Position numbers and translations under genes: made by a program. From an uncultured Devosia sp. (GTDB lineage Bacteria; Pseudomonadota; Alphaproteobacteria; Rhizobiales; Devosiaceae), in the NCBI RefSeq assembly GCF_946479885.1, contig NZ_CAMLHM010000043.1, positions 1 to 35,049 of the forward strand: DNA of 35,049 bases, written 5' to 3'. A model generated the notes under the pieces. The model had not been told where the DNA came from and ran no database searches. It saw nothing but the letters and a program-made list of their open reading frames with translations. Every line of letters starts with the position of its first letter. Position 1 is the first letter of the stretch. Of the stretch, positions 1-10,997 are shown piece after piece.

Positions 1-80
1 CCCGCCGCGCCCCCCCCCCCCCGCCCCCCGGCGCGCGCCCCCCCCCCCCCCCCCGCCCGCCGGGGGGCGGGGGCGGGGCT
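1..80. other. Low-complexity C/G-rich window edge
   Basis: The first 80 bases are almost only C and G, with long C runs followed by G runs. No coding or structural signal can be read. It looks like a contig-end or assembly artefact, or an extreme simple repeat, not a gene. Confidence 0.6.
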
Positions 81-169
81 GCCGCGGGAGCTGGCGAGGG
101 AGTGGTGGTGAGAGGGGCAGGGCGGCGGTGAGAGACGAAGGAAGGGAAGGGGTCTTGAGTGAGAAGGAG

Positions 170-366
170 TGTTCACTTGGTTTTCGCGGCTCCTCGCCCG
201 ACCCTCGGTCCCTCTCCATCAAGGGGAGGGAGGCGACTGCCCGTGCTCATCGTCTCCCTTCCCCTTCTGGGGAGGGATCAAGGGTGGGGGATGTTGCCGC
301 CGATATCGGGGCTGTCGACACCCTCTCTCGGCCGCCCTCATCGAGGGGAGGTGCCGCCGCACTCTT
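170..366. repeat. Dispersed palindromic GC-rich intergenic repeat, copy 1
   Basis: This stretch has alternating CCCTC and GAGGG arms: CTCTCCATCAAGGGGAGGG near 211-230, CCCCTTCTGGGGAGGG near 260-277 followed by ATCAAGGGTGGGGG, and CATCGAGGGGAGGTGCC near 338-354. The same phrases recur near 4837, 13508, 16557, 21628, 23262 and 34258. It is an intergenic repeat family whose hairpins could form in RNA on either strand. No gene is visible in it. Confidence 0.7.
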
Positions 367-429
367 GGGCAAAGTCGCGGCCCCACCACTCTTATGGTCT
401 GGCACCGGGCGAACCGGTTCAAAGCATGC

Positions 430-651
430 TCAGCGCGGGATGGGGTAGCGGGTTTGGCCGTCTGCCCGGCCGGAGCGGACGAGGCCGCCGGCTTCCTCGG
501 CTGCGCGTTCCTTGTCGGAGAGCGGCTCGATGCTGGCGACGCTTTTCGCCGTGTCGGCCGGGCCGGCTTTTCAGTCGAGCTCTCGGATGCGTTCGAGCAC
601 GTTGTGGAGCCCGGTCGTGGTGAAGAAGTCGTGACGCTGCGGCCCGTTAGA
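430..651 (-). pseudogene. Possible gene remnant, unrecognised
   Basis: Read leftward, one frame gives about 26 codons ending in HNVLERIRELD, then a TGA at 571-573. It continues in the same frame for 46 codons (SVASIEPLSDKERAAEEAGG, later GQTRYPIPR) to a TGA at 430-432. An in-frame TAG lies just upstream at 652-654. The protein-like composition across an internal stop suggests a decayed coding sequence, but I recognise no family and chance is a real alternative. The rest of 367-819 shows nothing else except a 12-base palindrome CCAAGTACTTGG at 721-732. Confidence 0.2.
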
Positions 652-819
652 CTAGCCCATGACCAATATGGGGTGGGTTGCGGCCTGGAGGCTTTTGGAA
701 AAACTGCCTTCAACGCAGCCCCAAGTACTTGGTTGCAGAATTGGCGCCGCCCTGAGGTCATAGACAGTACCAAGGATTGCTAGCTAGGGCGCTAAGGCTG
801 ACGACGCAGATAGGCGGCG

Positions 820-1380
820 CTATGGCGTCAACAAGTAGAGCGTACGATCGATCGTCGCCCGATGCATCTCCTCGGCGCGTTCGATTGCTTCAAAGGTCAG
901 TACCATTCGACCCTGACTGAAGAAGTCGATCGGCTCCCCATTAGCGACCGCCCGTACCATCTCCTCAGCAGCCCTACGCGAAAATGGTCCATCAGCAAGT
1001 TCGCCCGTTATGGGCGAAAAGACCCTCAGTATGGTAGCATTGCTGGCGAGCCTGGAGGCTTCAAAAGACGGTGTTAGAGTTGCCACCCCCCGCTCCATTG
1101 TGAGTCTTAGAGACGCAAGCCACTCGCCCTGAAAAGCCCACATCTTGTTAACGAGATTCCGTCGCTCGTGCGGGTCATTTGGCAGCGCGCTCCCAAATCG
1201 CTCCGGCGCCAACAGCCAGAAAGTCTGCTTGGTTTCTGCGTTGATGTAGCCGGTATCGCTCGTTGCCTCGGCGAGTACATCGAGCAGATACTGCTGGTCA
1301 TTGGGGGAAGCTGTGACATGCTGCGCCACCGCACCCCCACAGAAAAAAGCGAACATGAATAGGAGTATGGCGGCTCTCAT
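820..1380 (-). CDS. Hypothetical secreted protein
   Basis: This encodes 186 residues beginning with a clear Sec signal peptide (about residues 1-19, ending GGAVAQ). The mature part is mostly helical and charged (LLAPERFGSALPNDPHERRNLVNKMW, read as separate helices) and has no second membrane segment, so it is probably periplasmic or exported. I recognise no family and see no catalytic motif. Codon use is less GC-biased than in the genes beyond 2700. The SUKH and phosphatase genes nearby share that trait, which suggests an accessory region. It stands alone on the minus strand, divergent from the SUKH gene. Confidence 0.6.
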   Translation of the reverse strand: MRAAILLFMFAFFCGGAVAQHVTASPNDQQYLLDVLAEATSDTGYINAETKQTFWLLAPERFGSALPNDPHERRNLVNKMWAFQGEWLASLRLTMERGVATLTPSFEASRLASNATILRVFSPITGELADGPFSRRAAEEMVRAVANGEPIDFFSQGRMVLTFEAIERAEEMHRATIDRTLYLLTP

Positions 1381-1538
1381 TTACGCCTCGATATGACCTG
1401 CGCGACCTTAGCCCGCCAAACTGATAGCGCATGCTCAAGTCAGATCAAAGTTCGCTTGCGGGACGCCGCGACGTTAATCTGAATAATAGTACAAGCTGCC
1501 GTCGACAGGCTTGATAGAGATGGGAGAGGTCCTTGCGA

Positions 1539-2009
1539 GTGGAACTAACCAAGGGGAGCTCTGCCTCGAAAAAGGACGTCGCCTATCTCGCACAGAAGCT
1601 TGAGACGCAGCTGCCGCCTGATCTTTTGGCATTCCTGCAACTATACGACGGCGCGGAACCCGGGCCGAATACCTTCAAGATCGGGGCAACCAACGAAGCG
1701 GGTGTGAATGGCTTCATACCGGTAAGGGATATCGCCAGAGAGGCGCAAAACATCGAGAATCTGAGCGCTGGGTCTTTCCCAATCGCTTGGGCAGAAGGCG
1801 GAAACTACATACTCATCGATCGAGCATCGGGTGGTGCCGTGTTTTTCTGGGACCACGAACTGCCTGACAGCCCTACCAAATTGGCGGACAGTTTCCGGTC
1901 TTTCCTTGACCTTCTAGAGCCGTTCGATGCCACGACTATTCAGCTGAAGCCAGGCCAATTGATTTCTGCGTCGATTGACCCAGACTTCCTGAAGAGCCTC
2001 AAGAAGTGA
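1539..2009 (+). CDS. SMI1/KNR4 (SUKH) family protein
   Basis: About 156 residues with the SUKH superfamily pattern: LPPDLLAFLQLYDGAEPG near the N-terminus (the family's P-x-D-h-x-x-a-h-x-x-x-N/D-G helix), a central loop, GSFPIAWAEGGNYILID, and the late strand GGAVFFWDHE. SUKH proteins often act as immunity proteins to contact-dependent or polymorphic nuclease toxins, so the likely role is cytoplasmic binding and neutralising of a toxin. No toxin gene is visible next to it. The GTG at 1539 is preferred because GGGAGAGG ends nine bases upstream; a TTG at 1533 is too close to that site. A non-immunity scaffold role is possible. Confidence 0.7.
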   Translation: MELTKGSSASKKDVAYLAQKLETQLPPDLLAFLQLYDGAEPGPNTFKIGATNEAGVNGFIPVRDIAREAQNIENLSAGSFPIAWAEGGNYILIDRASGGAVFFWDHELPDSPTKLADSFRSFLDLLEPFDATTIQLKPGQLISASIDPDFLKSLKK

Positions 2010-2115
2010 ATCCCCAGCATCGCTATTTTCCGGCAGTCCAGACCGTCTCTGCTAACAGGGACGCCGGACGGACGTCGTGTTGACTGCAATGGGTAGGAAG
2101 CGGCATCCGCTTTAG

Positions 2116-2570
2116 CTATCGCCCGGATCTGGTGGGCCTCGCACCACCAATGTGCAGCGCGATCTTCGGCATGACTTCATCTAGCAGCGCCAGGCATTCT
2201 CGATAGCCGGCCAGGCCAAGTTCGTGGGGGTCGGGAATGCCACCCTGATGCTCGTTCGCAGTCACAATGTTTGCCGATGCCGGCCCATGCCGGATCGGAC
2301 CATCTCAGTTTCCTCCCGACCGACACAAACAATCCATCGGTATTGACCAAGATCTAGGTCTCCGATCCAGCGGCTGACATGGCCGCTCAAGTCGATACCT
2401 CGCTCCCGCATGCATTCAACAGTGTTCTTGTTTGCCGGGCGGCCCGCCAACTCCCTGCTCACTCCGGCACTTTCTACCAGGAACGACGAGCCAAGATGCT
2501 GCTGAAGCACACTTTGCATCATCGGGCTGCGACTGATGTTACCGACGCAGACGCAAAGGATTTTTTCCAT
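2116..2570 (-). pseudogene. Frameshifted low-molecular-weight tyrosine phosphatase / arsenate reductase-like gene
   Basis: From the ATG at 2570 the first frame reads MEKILCVCVGNISRSPM, containing the C-x5-R-S phosphate-binding loop (CVGNISRS) of low-molecular-weight protein tyrosine phosphatases. It continues to YRWIVCVGREETEMV and then stops near 2262. The missing C-terminal part lies in another frame downstream: ANIVTANEHQGGIPDP, then YRECLALLDEVMPKI, ending at a TAG at 2116-2118. It carries the PDP segment that supplies the family's catalytic Asp. A one-base change near 2270-2300 joins the two. So this is either a recently inactivated gene or a sequencing error in a good one. An ATG at 2618 exists, but the N-terminus of the family fits 2570. 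Confidence 0.75.
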
Positions 2571-2794
2571 TGTCCAACCAATCTCGTAGCCCGTGCCGCT
2601 AGCCGCATCACATCCCAAGTCCGCTTCCGGGTCTAGCTACATCGCCGCTCGATGGCCGATTTGGGGTCGTGAGCGGCCGCGTGCACACAGCGATAGTGAC
2701 TACCCTGCCGAAGGGCGGGTAGCCGTGTTCCACCGGCAGGTGGCGGGCAGGGGCTCAGGTTGAATTTTCGGCGCTTTGGGACTATAGACGCGCC

Positions 2795-4831
<2,037 letters not shown>

Positions 4832-4836
4832 GGCTG

Positions 4837-5030
4837 AGGCTCTCCCTTTGGGGGAGAGGTCGGCCGATAGGCCGGGTGAGGGGCCTTCCTTGCAGACCCG
4901 CTACGTCAATCGCGGCTGTTGCGCCTCCCTCCCCCTTGAGGGGAGGGACTGAGGGAGGGGGTCGGTCGGCGATCCACTGGTGGACCCCCACCCCCGCCCC
5001 TCCCCTCAAGGGGGAGGGGAGCCGACGGAT
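4837..5030. repeat. Dispersed palindromic GC-rich repeat, copy 2, between convergent genes
   Basis: The gap between the ends of ygiQ and rsmB holds CTCTCCCTTTGGGGGAGAGG right after ygiQ (near 4840-4860). A long arm pair follows: CCTCCCCCTTGAGGGGAGGG near 4929-4948 and CCTCCCCTCAAGGGGGAGG near 5000-5018. These hairpins could act as bidirectional terminators for the two convergent genes. Confidence 0.7.
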
Positions 5031-5038
5031 CGAGCGCG

Positions 5039-6376
5039 TCAAACTCCTAGGCCGGCGCCTTCCGCAGTGGCGCTAGGCGCCGACGGAGCCTTCCGCACCA
5101 TCACTGCCGCAAAAAACCCGTCCGTGTCGTGCTGCGCCGGGGTCAGCGACAGGTAGTCGGCCTGGGCCGATGGCAGGCCAGGCGCGGCCTCGGCAAGTGG
5201 CACCAGCGTGAAATCAGGATGCGCCGCGAGGAAGGCGGCGACCTGGTCTTCGTTTTCTTCCGACAGCAGCGAGCAGGTGGCGTAGACGAAGCGCCCGCCG
5301 GGCTTGACCAGCCGGGCGGCGCTCGCCAGGATTTTCGCCTGCAGCGCCACCAGGTGGCCAACGCCCTGCTCATCCTCGGGGCGCCAGCGGGCGTCCGGGT
5401 TGCGGCGCCAGGTGCCGGTGCCGCTGCAGGGGGCATCGACCAGCACGCGATCAAAGCCGAGCTTGTGGCGCTTGACCCATTTGTCGGTCTCGCTGGATAG
5501 CAGTTTGGTCTGGATATTGTGCAGCCCGGCGCGCCGGAAGCGTTCGGCGGCGCGCTCGAGGCGGCCCTCATTGATATCGCAGGCGATGACGTGGCCCTTG
5601 TTGGCCATTTGCCCGGATATGGCCAGCGTCTTGCCGCCGGCGCCAGCGCAGAAATCGACCACGCGGTCGCCCGGCCGGGCGTCCACCAGCATGGCGACCA
5701 GCTGGCTGCCTTCGTCCTGGATTTCCACCGCGCCACTCTTGAGCATGGGCAGATTGGCCAATGACAGGCGTTCGGGCATGCGGATGCCTGACGGCGCCAT
5801 GGTCGTCGCGGCGGGCTTCAGGCCAAGATCACGCAAAGCGGCGAGCATGTCGTCGCGTGTCGCCTTGATCGGGTTGACGCGCAGGTCGAGCGGCGCCGGA
5901 GTCAGCATGCCGGCCATTTCGGCGGCGAAGGTTGCGCCAAAGCGGCGTTGCAGGGGTTCGAGCGCCCAGTCCGGGCATTCGAGGCGCACGGTGTCGGGCA
6001 TATCGAGATGGTCGATGCCGGCGCCCTGTAGTTTGGCCAAAAGGGCGCGCTCGGGGTCGGTCAGTGCGGTGGGAGAAAACCGCTCGCCATTGAACAGCTT
6101 GCGCAGCTGCTCGACCGATTGGCCTTCGAGCGCCAGCCAGGCGAGGAGGCGATGGCGCGGCAGGTCCTTGCGGCCGATCCGCTCGAGCCACCAGCCCAGC
6201 CGGGCCTGGTGGCGCAGCATGGTATAGAGCAGTTCGATGATCTGGCCGCGATCGCTATCGCCGATCTGGCGGCGGGCGCGGAACCAGGCCGAGACGACGG
6301 CGTCGGCAGGGCGGGCGACGCTGTCGACCTCCTGCATCAGTTCGATGGTAGCTTGCAGACGGGCGGCAGGGGTCAC
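5039..6376 (-). CDS. rsmB: RsmB family 16S rRNA (cytosine-C5) methyltransferase
   Basis: These 445 residues have the RsmB architecture. An N-terminal NusB-like helical domain (about 1-130) is followed by the RNA m5C methyltransferase domain. The SAM motif is FCAGAGGKT (242-250), motif IV is DAPCSGTGTW with Cys317, and motif VI is YATCSL with the second cysteine Cys368. The pair of cysteines is the signature of active m5C methyltransferases, which use one as nucleophile and the other for release. The likely target is a cytosine of small-subunit rRNA, acting in the cytoplasm. It ends in an Ala/Ser-rich tail. It is divergent from the DoxX-like gene, with a gap of 222 bases in which I see no clear signal. 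Confidence 0.93.
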   Translation of the reverse strand: MTPAARLQATIELMQEVDSVARPADAVVSAWFRARRQIGDSDRGQIIELLYTMLRHQARLGWWLERIGRKDLPRHRLLAWLALEGQSVEQLRKLFNGERFSPTALTDPERALLAKLQGAGIDHLDMPDTVRLECPDWALEPLQRRFGATFAAEMAGMLTPAPLDLRVNPIKATRDDMLAALRDLGLKPAATTMAPSGIRMPERLSLANLPMLKSGAVEIQDEGSQLVAMLVDARPGDRVVDFCAGAGGKTLAISGQMANKGHVIACDINEGRLERAAERFRRAGLHNIQTKLLSSETDKWVKRHKLGFDRVLVDAPCSGTGTWRRNPDARWRPEDEQGVGHLVALQAKILASAARLVKPGGRFVYATCSLLSEENEDQVAAFLAAHPDFTLVPLAEAAPGLPSAQADYLSLTPAQHDTDGFFAAVMVRKAPSAPSATAEGAGLGV

Positions 6377-6599
6377 GGCAATGATCAGGCTGGAAACGCC
6401 GCGGGATGGTCAGGCTCGCCGCGGGCTGTTGAACATGGGCTTGGTTGCCGGACCTCTTAGCGCAGGCGCGCAGATTTTGTCACGGGTGATATGGCACGGA
6501 TCGGGGTCCGTAAAATTTGGCGCTGGCGATGTCGAAGCGGCGCGCGATCTCTCGTCGTGATGGCAGGAGCGGCGCAGGGCCGCGGCTTGGGAGACAGAA

Positions 6600-6983
6600 A
6601 TGAAGATTGCAGGCTGGATTTTGAGTGCGCTGATCGCGCTGTTCCTGGCGGGGGCTTCGGCGACGCCGAAGTTCATGGGCATTGCGGCGGCGACCGATGC
6701 CATGACAGTGGTGGGGTGGCCGATGAAATACCTGGTGCTGATTGGCTGCATCGAGGTGGGATGCATGATCCTGTTCCTCGTCCCGCGCACCGCGCTGCTC
6801 GGCGCAGTGCTGACCACGGGCCTGCTCGGCGGTTCGCTGGCGGCCAATCTGCGGGTGGACAATCCGCTGTTCAGCCACACGCTGTTCTCGATCTATCTGG
6901 GCGTGGCCGTGTGGGTGGCGCTGTGGTTGCGCGACGAAACCATCCGCGGCGTGTTCCCGCTGGTGCGGGAGAAGCGGGCATGA
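6600..6983 (+). CDS. DoxX-like family membrane protein
   Basis: 127 residues with four hydrophobic segments (about 5-23, 44-64, 68-88, 98-117), the four-helix DoxX-like fold. FMGIAAATDAMTVVGWP and LVLIGCIEVGCMILFLVPR match the DoxX_2 type. It is an inner-membrane protein of unknown biochemical role; relatives are linked to redox stress. GGGAGACAGAA lies just upstream of the ATG. Its TGA overlaps the ATG of the next gene (ATGA), so the two are translationally coupled. Confidence 0.8.
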   Translation: MKIAGWILSALIALFLAGASATPKFMGIAAATDAMTVVGWPMKYLVLIGCIEVGCMILFLVPRTALLGAVLTTGLLGGSLAANLRVDNPLFSHTLFSIYLGVAVWVALWLRDETIRGVFPLVREKRA

Positions 6984-7519
6984 CGGGCAAGACCGAGTTG
7001 CGCTGCCGCTGCGGGCAGGTGTGCATCGTGGCCGAAGCCGCGCCGCTGATCAGCGCCGAATGCTACTGCAATAGCTGCCGCGCCGGGGCAGCCCGGATGG
7101 CGACGCTGCCCGGGGCACCCGACGTGACCAATGGCGCGGGCGGCACGCCCTATGTGCTCTACCGCAAGGACCGGCTGGAATTCGTCGCCGGGCAGGGCAA
7201 CCTTCGCGGCTTCCGGCTCAAGCCCGATGCGCCGACGCGACGAGTGGTGGCCACCTGCTGCAACACGCCTGTCTTCACCGAATTCCAGGGTGGCCACTGG
7301 CTGAGCCTTTATGCCGGACTGTGGCCGGCGGGCGAGGCGCCGGCAATGGATGTGCGGACGCAGACCGGCGACTTGCCGGTGGAGCAGCGACCGGATGACA
7401 GCGTGCCCTCGGGCGGGTGGCCGACGGCCAAGTTCTATGGCCGGCTGCTGGCGGCGTGGATCGCCATGGGCTTTCGGGTGCCGGAGGTGAAGGTGGAGGG
7501 GCCCGAGCTGGCGATCTAG
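6980..7519 (+). CDS. DUF6151 / GFA-like zinc-binding protein
   Basis: 179 residues. The start at 6980 overlaps the stop of the DoxX-like gene by four bases. N-terminal cysteines C9-x-C11G (CRCG) and C28-x-C30-x2-C33 (CYCNSC), plus a later ATCCNTP pair, match the zinc-site pattern of the GFA (glutathione-dependent formaldehyde-activating-like) fold in its DUF6151 branch. That suggests a cytoplasmic zinc protein, but family members mostly lack a proven reaction. The pairing with DoxX may indicate a thiol or aldehyde stress role; this is inference only. Confidence 0.75.
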   Translation: MTGKTELRCRCGQVCIVAEAAPLISAECYCNSCRAGAARMATLPGAPDVTNGAGGTPYVLYRKDRLEFVAGQGNLRGFRLKPDAPTRRVVATCCNTPVFTEFQGGHWLSLYAGLWPAGEAPAMDVRTQTGDLPVEQRPDDSVPSGGWPTAKFYGRLLAAWIAMGFRVPEVKVEGPELAI

Positions 7520-7677
7520 CCGTACCGACCTCACTCGGCGGTGGCGCAGATGTCATGAGATCTCCGCAAAACTTCCTTAAGCATGCCAATGCCTTAGGGG
7601 CCATGACCGGCTTGCTGGAACCGTCGAATCCAGTCACGCTCGGTTTATTGCGGATACTTAATTATATGCGGGGCGGA

Positions 7678-10293
7678 ATGTTCACCTGGGCAATTGAGCG
7701 CGACCGTGGCTTTGGAATTTCCAATGTCAAAAAGCTGCTCACGGGGGTTTCACTTGCAGCGTTGGCCAGTGGGACACTGGTCGCACCACCGGCCTTTGCT
7801 GCGACCTATTATGTGGGTGATCCCGGGGAACTGAACTCGGCCATTGCGGCGGCGAACGCCAGTGCCGATCCCAGCTCGACAATCATCCTCAAACACAGCT
7901 TCACAGTAACGAATACGTCCCTGACCGTTGCCTCCAAGCCGATCACCATCGACACCCAAGGATACACCCTTTCGGGTGTCGCCGGCACAGGCGCCACCAA
8001 CGGTGCGGGAACGGTGATCAACAGTGCCGGTGCAGTCAGGACGCTGGTGGGTACGTTCAGCGGAGGTGCTGCGGAACTCGGATCTGGCGGCATCGGGGTT
8101 TCGATCCGCCTGGGAGCTTTCGTCACCAACAACGGAACCATCCTGGGAGGAGACAGGCAGTCAGCTGCAGGAGGGACTGGCGTCGATCTGGGCGGGACCG
8201 GCACCAACACCACCTTGACCAACAATGGCACGATCCGCGGCGGAAACGGCGCCACGGGCGGTGCCGGCCTGAATGTCCGCACGGGCGTGAGCCCAATCAG
8301 CAATACCGGCTTGATCGAGGGCGGGAATGGGAATGTCGCCATCAACGTCAACACCGCAACGACAAGTCTCAACCTCATCAATAGCGGCACGATCCGGGCC
8401 GGCATTGGCCAAGCCGACGCCATCCACTGGGGCACGGCAGCGACGACAGGCACAATCACGCTGGAGCTGCAGGCTGGATCGGTGATCGTGGGCAATGTGG
8501 TGGGCAATGCCAATGTCGGACCCATCGACATCTTCCGCCTGGGCGGCACCACCAACAGTACCTTTGATGTCTCGGCCATCGGTCCGCAGTACCAGAATTT
8601 CGATACGCTGCAGAAGACCGGCAGCAGCACCTGGTCGCTGGTCGGAAACGGCACCCATGCGGGGCCATGGGAGATCCTGGCCGGCACGCTGCAGATCGGC
8701 AATGGCGGCACCAGCGGCAGCATTGTCTCCGGCGTGACCAACAATGCGACGCTGGCCTTCAACCGGAGTGACACGCTGACCTATGGCGGCGTCATCACCG
8801 GCACCGGCGTGGTCAACCAGGTCGGCGGGGGCACGACGATCCTGACCGGCAGCAATAGCTATACGGGCGCGACCAATGTCACCGCCGGAACCTTGCGCAT
8901 CAATGGCAACCAGACCGGCGCCACCGGCCTCACCAGCGTGCTCTCGGGCGGCACCTTGGGTGGCACGGGAATACTGGGCGGTGGCCTGACGGCCTTTGCC
9001 GGCGGCATTATCGCGCCGGGCAATTCGATCGGTGTGCTGACTGTGAACGGCAACTATACCAGCAATGGCGGCACGCTGGCGGTTCAGGCCCAACTGGGCG
9101 GCGACGGCTCGCCCGCCGACCTTTTGCTCATCAACGGCAATTCCCTGCTCGGGCTGGCGCCGACACTGGTGCAGGTGACCAATGTGGGCGGTGTTGGCGG
9201 CGTCGCGACCAATGGCATCAAGATTGTCGATGTCGTGGGGGTTACCTCCGATGCGGGGGCGTTCGTGCTCAATGGGCCGGCCATCGGCGGCGCCTATGCC
9301 TATCGCCTGTTCCAGAACGACCTCGCCACGGGCACCGATGGCGACTGGTATCTGCGCAGCGCCGGGCTCGCCCCAACGACGCCAACTTTGGAGAACTACC
9401 CAGTGGCGCTGCTCGGCATGACCGAGCTGCCCACCTTGCGGCAGCGGGTCGGCGATCGTGTCGAAGCGGCGGATGGGATCTGGAGCCGCATTGAAGGCGC
9501 GACTGGTCACTACCGGGCCAGCAGCTCCACTACCGGCGCCTCCTATGACAGCAGCCTGTTCCTGGCGCAGGTCGGCGTCGAGGGGGCCTTGGTCGATGGT
9601 CCGGGCGGTTCGCTGGTGGCCGGTTTCAGCGCTCAGTACAGCCGCAATTCGGCAGCGGTTTTGTCCAGCTACGGCAATGGCAGCAACGTGACCGAGGGCG
9701 TGGGCATCGGTGCGACGCTGACCTGGCGCGGCGAGGGCGGGACCTATCTCGATCTGCAGGGGCAGCTCGCCAAGTTCTGGACCGATCTCGATGCCGTCGG
9801 CTATCGCCTCGTCACCGACAATGGTGGCGCGGGCCTGGCCGTCAGTCTCGAAGCGGGCCACGAAATCGTGCTGGATGACGCCTGGTCGATCACCCCACAG
9901 GCGCAGCTCAGCTACGCTTCGGTCGGCTTCGACAGGTTCACCGATCGCTTTGGTTCGGTGATCTCGCTCGAGGCGGGCAGCAGCCTCAAGGGGCGGGCCG
10001 GGATGGCCGTGGATTACCGCACCGGTTGGCTGGACGCGCAGGGCCACGACATCGCAGCCAGCATCGGTGGCGTGGCTCACCTCACCTATGAGTTCCTCGA
10101 CGGCACCACCGTGGCGGTTTCAGGCACCAATCTGCACTACGCGGCCCAGAAGTTCGGCGCCGAGCTTGGGCTTGGCGGCACTATCGAATGGAACGGTGGC
10201 GCGCAGGCACTCCATGCTGAAGTGCTGGGCGCTACCAGTTTCCAGGGTAGCTACGCCGTCAAGGGCACGGTGGGTTTCACAGCCGGATTCTAG
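7678..10293 (+). CDS. Autotransporter with C-terminal outer-membrane beta-barrel
   Basis: About 871 residues from the chosen ATG, which follows GGGGCGGA. A signal peptide (KKLLTGVSLAALASGTLVAPPAFA) follows a short N-terminal extension. The passenger is Gly/Asn/Thr-rich beta-helix sequence with repeated NNGTI-type turns (VTNNGTI, LTNNGTI, SNTGLI). It has passenger-associated transport repeats (GGGTTILTGSNSYTGATNVTAGTLRING). The last 280 or so residues form the beta-barrel, opening near VGDRVEAADGIWSRIEG and ending in GFTAGF, with the terminal Phe expected for outer-membrane insertion. The passenger would be displayed on the cell surface; no protease or lipase motif is visible, so adhesion is the default guess. 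Earlier in-frame ATGs at 7603 and 7666 are possible starts. Confidence 0.9.
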   Translation: MFTWAIERDRGFGISNVKKLLTGVSLAALASGTLVAPPAFAATYYVGDPGELNSAIAAANASADPSSTIILKHSFTVTNTSLTVASKPITIDTQGYTLSGVAGTGATNGAGTVINSAGAVRTLVGTFSGGAAELGSGGIGVSIRLGAFVTNNGTILGGDRQSAAGGTGVDLGGTGTNTTLTNNGTIRGGNGATGGAGLNVRTGVSPISNTGLIEGGNGNVAINVNTATTSLNLINSGTIRAGIGQADAIHWGTAATTGTITLELQAGSVIVGNVVGNANVGPIDIFRLGGTTNSTFDVSAIGPQYQNFDTLQKTGSSTWSLVGNGTHAGPWEILAGTLQIGNGGTSGSIVSGVTNNATLAFNRSDTLTYGGVITGTGVVNQVGGGTTILTGSNSYTGATNVTAGTLRINGNQTGATGLTSVLSGGTLGGTGILGGGLTAFAGGIIAPGNSIGVLTVNGNYTSNGGTLAVQAQLGGDGSPADLLLINGNSLLGLAPTLVQVTNVGGVGGVATNGIKIVDVVGVTSDAGAFVLNGPAIGGAYAYRLFQNDLATGTDGDWYLRSAGLAPTTPTLENYPVALLGMTELPTLRQRVGDRVEAADGIWSRIEGATGHYRASSSTTGASYDSSLFLAQVGVEGALVDGPGGSLVAGFSAQYSRNSAAVLSSYGNGSNVTEGVGIGATLTWRGEGGTYLDLQGQLAKFWTDLDAVGYRLVTDNGGAGLAVSLEAGHEIVLDDAWSITPQAQLSYASVGFDRFTDRFGSVISLEAGSSLKGRAGMAVDYRTGWLDAQGHDIAASIGGVAHLTYEFLDGTTVAVSGTNLHYAAQKFGAELGLGGTIEWNGGAQALHAEVLGATSFQGSYAVKGTVGFTAGF

Positions 10294-10316
10294 CGGGCGG
10301 CGGGCCGTGGCGCGGG

Positions 10317-10997
10317 TCACGCCGCCTTGCCGGGGCGGGTGGCGATCCAGATGGTATGGCGTTCGCCCTTGCCGTTGCTGCGGGCGCGGACGGTGACCTC
10401 TTCAACGAGCAGGCTGGCCTGCTTGAGACGCTTGGTGAACCTGGCATCGGGGGCCGAGGACCAGACGGCCAGGTGCCCGCCCGGTGTCAGCGCGGCTCGC
10501 GCGGCGGCGAGGCCGGAGGCATTGTAGAGCCGGTCATTAGCGGGGCGGAACAGGCCATCGGGACCGTTATCGACATCGAGCAGGATGGCGTCGAAGGGCT
10601 TGCCGCCGCTGATGGCGGTGGCGACGTCGCCCTGGTGGATGCGCACGCGGGGGTCGTCCAGGCTCGTGCCATGGAGCACGGCAAGCGGACCGCGGGCCCA
10701 GGTGACGACTTCGGGCACCAGTTCGGCCACGACGATTTCGCTATCGGCAGCGAAGCACTCCAATGCCGCGCGCAGCGTGAAGCCCATGCCCAGGCCGCCG
10801 ATCAGGATGCGGGCCTTGGGTCGCGTGCCGATGCGGGCGGCGGACAGGTTGGCCAGCTGGACTTCCGAATTGCTGAGGCGGCTGTTCATCAGCGTGATGA
10901 CGCCCGACATGATGGAGAATTCGGTGCCGCGCTGCATCAGCGTCATGGCACCGCCGCCGGGCATGACGGTCTCGCCAAGCTTAATCCAGGGCAGCAT
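10317..10997 (-). CDS. Spermidine-synthase-like class I methyltransferase
   Basis: 226 residues from the ATG at 10997, which follows AGGAG. The class I SAM-type fold is visible: motif I as ILIGGLGMGFTLRAAL, the acidic end of strand 2 (IVVAELVPEV), and motif IV as FDAILLDVDNGPDGLF. The order and the VDNGP segment resemble spermidine-synthase-fold proteins. However, the GGGDG-type loop is altered to GGLGMG, so aminopropyl transfer is unsure. Its start lies inside the end of the ABC ATPase gene (17-base overlap), so the two are co-transcribed. A role linked to the transported substrate is possible but unproven. Confidence 0.75.
   Translation of the reverse strand: MLPWIKLGETVMPGGGAMTLMQRGTEFSIMSGVITLMNSRLSNSEVQLANLSAARIGTRPKARILIGGLGMGFTLRAALECFAADSEIVVAELVPEVVTWARGPLAVLHGTSLDDPRVRIHQGDVATAISGGKPFDAILLDVDNGPDGLFRPANDRLYNASGLAAARAALTPGGHLAVWSSAPDARFTKRLKQASLLVEEVTVRARSNGKGERHTIWIATRPGKAA

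Noticed and set aside
128..783. Several overlapping rightward frames of 106-204 codons
   Set aside because: They translate the GC-rich repeat into Pro/Gly/Arg-rich peptides without motif or ribosome site.
8161..10080. A 639-codon leftward frame opposite the autotransporter
   Set aside because: It mirrors the Gly/Thr repeats of the passenger and has no domain; the plus frame has signal, repeats and barrel.
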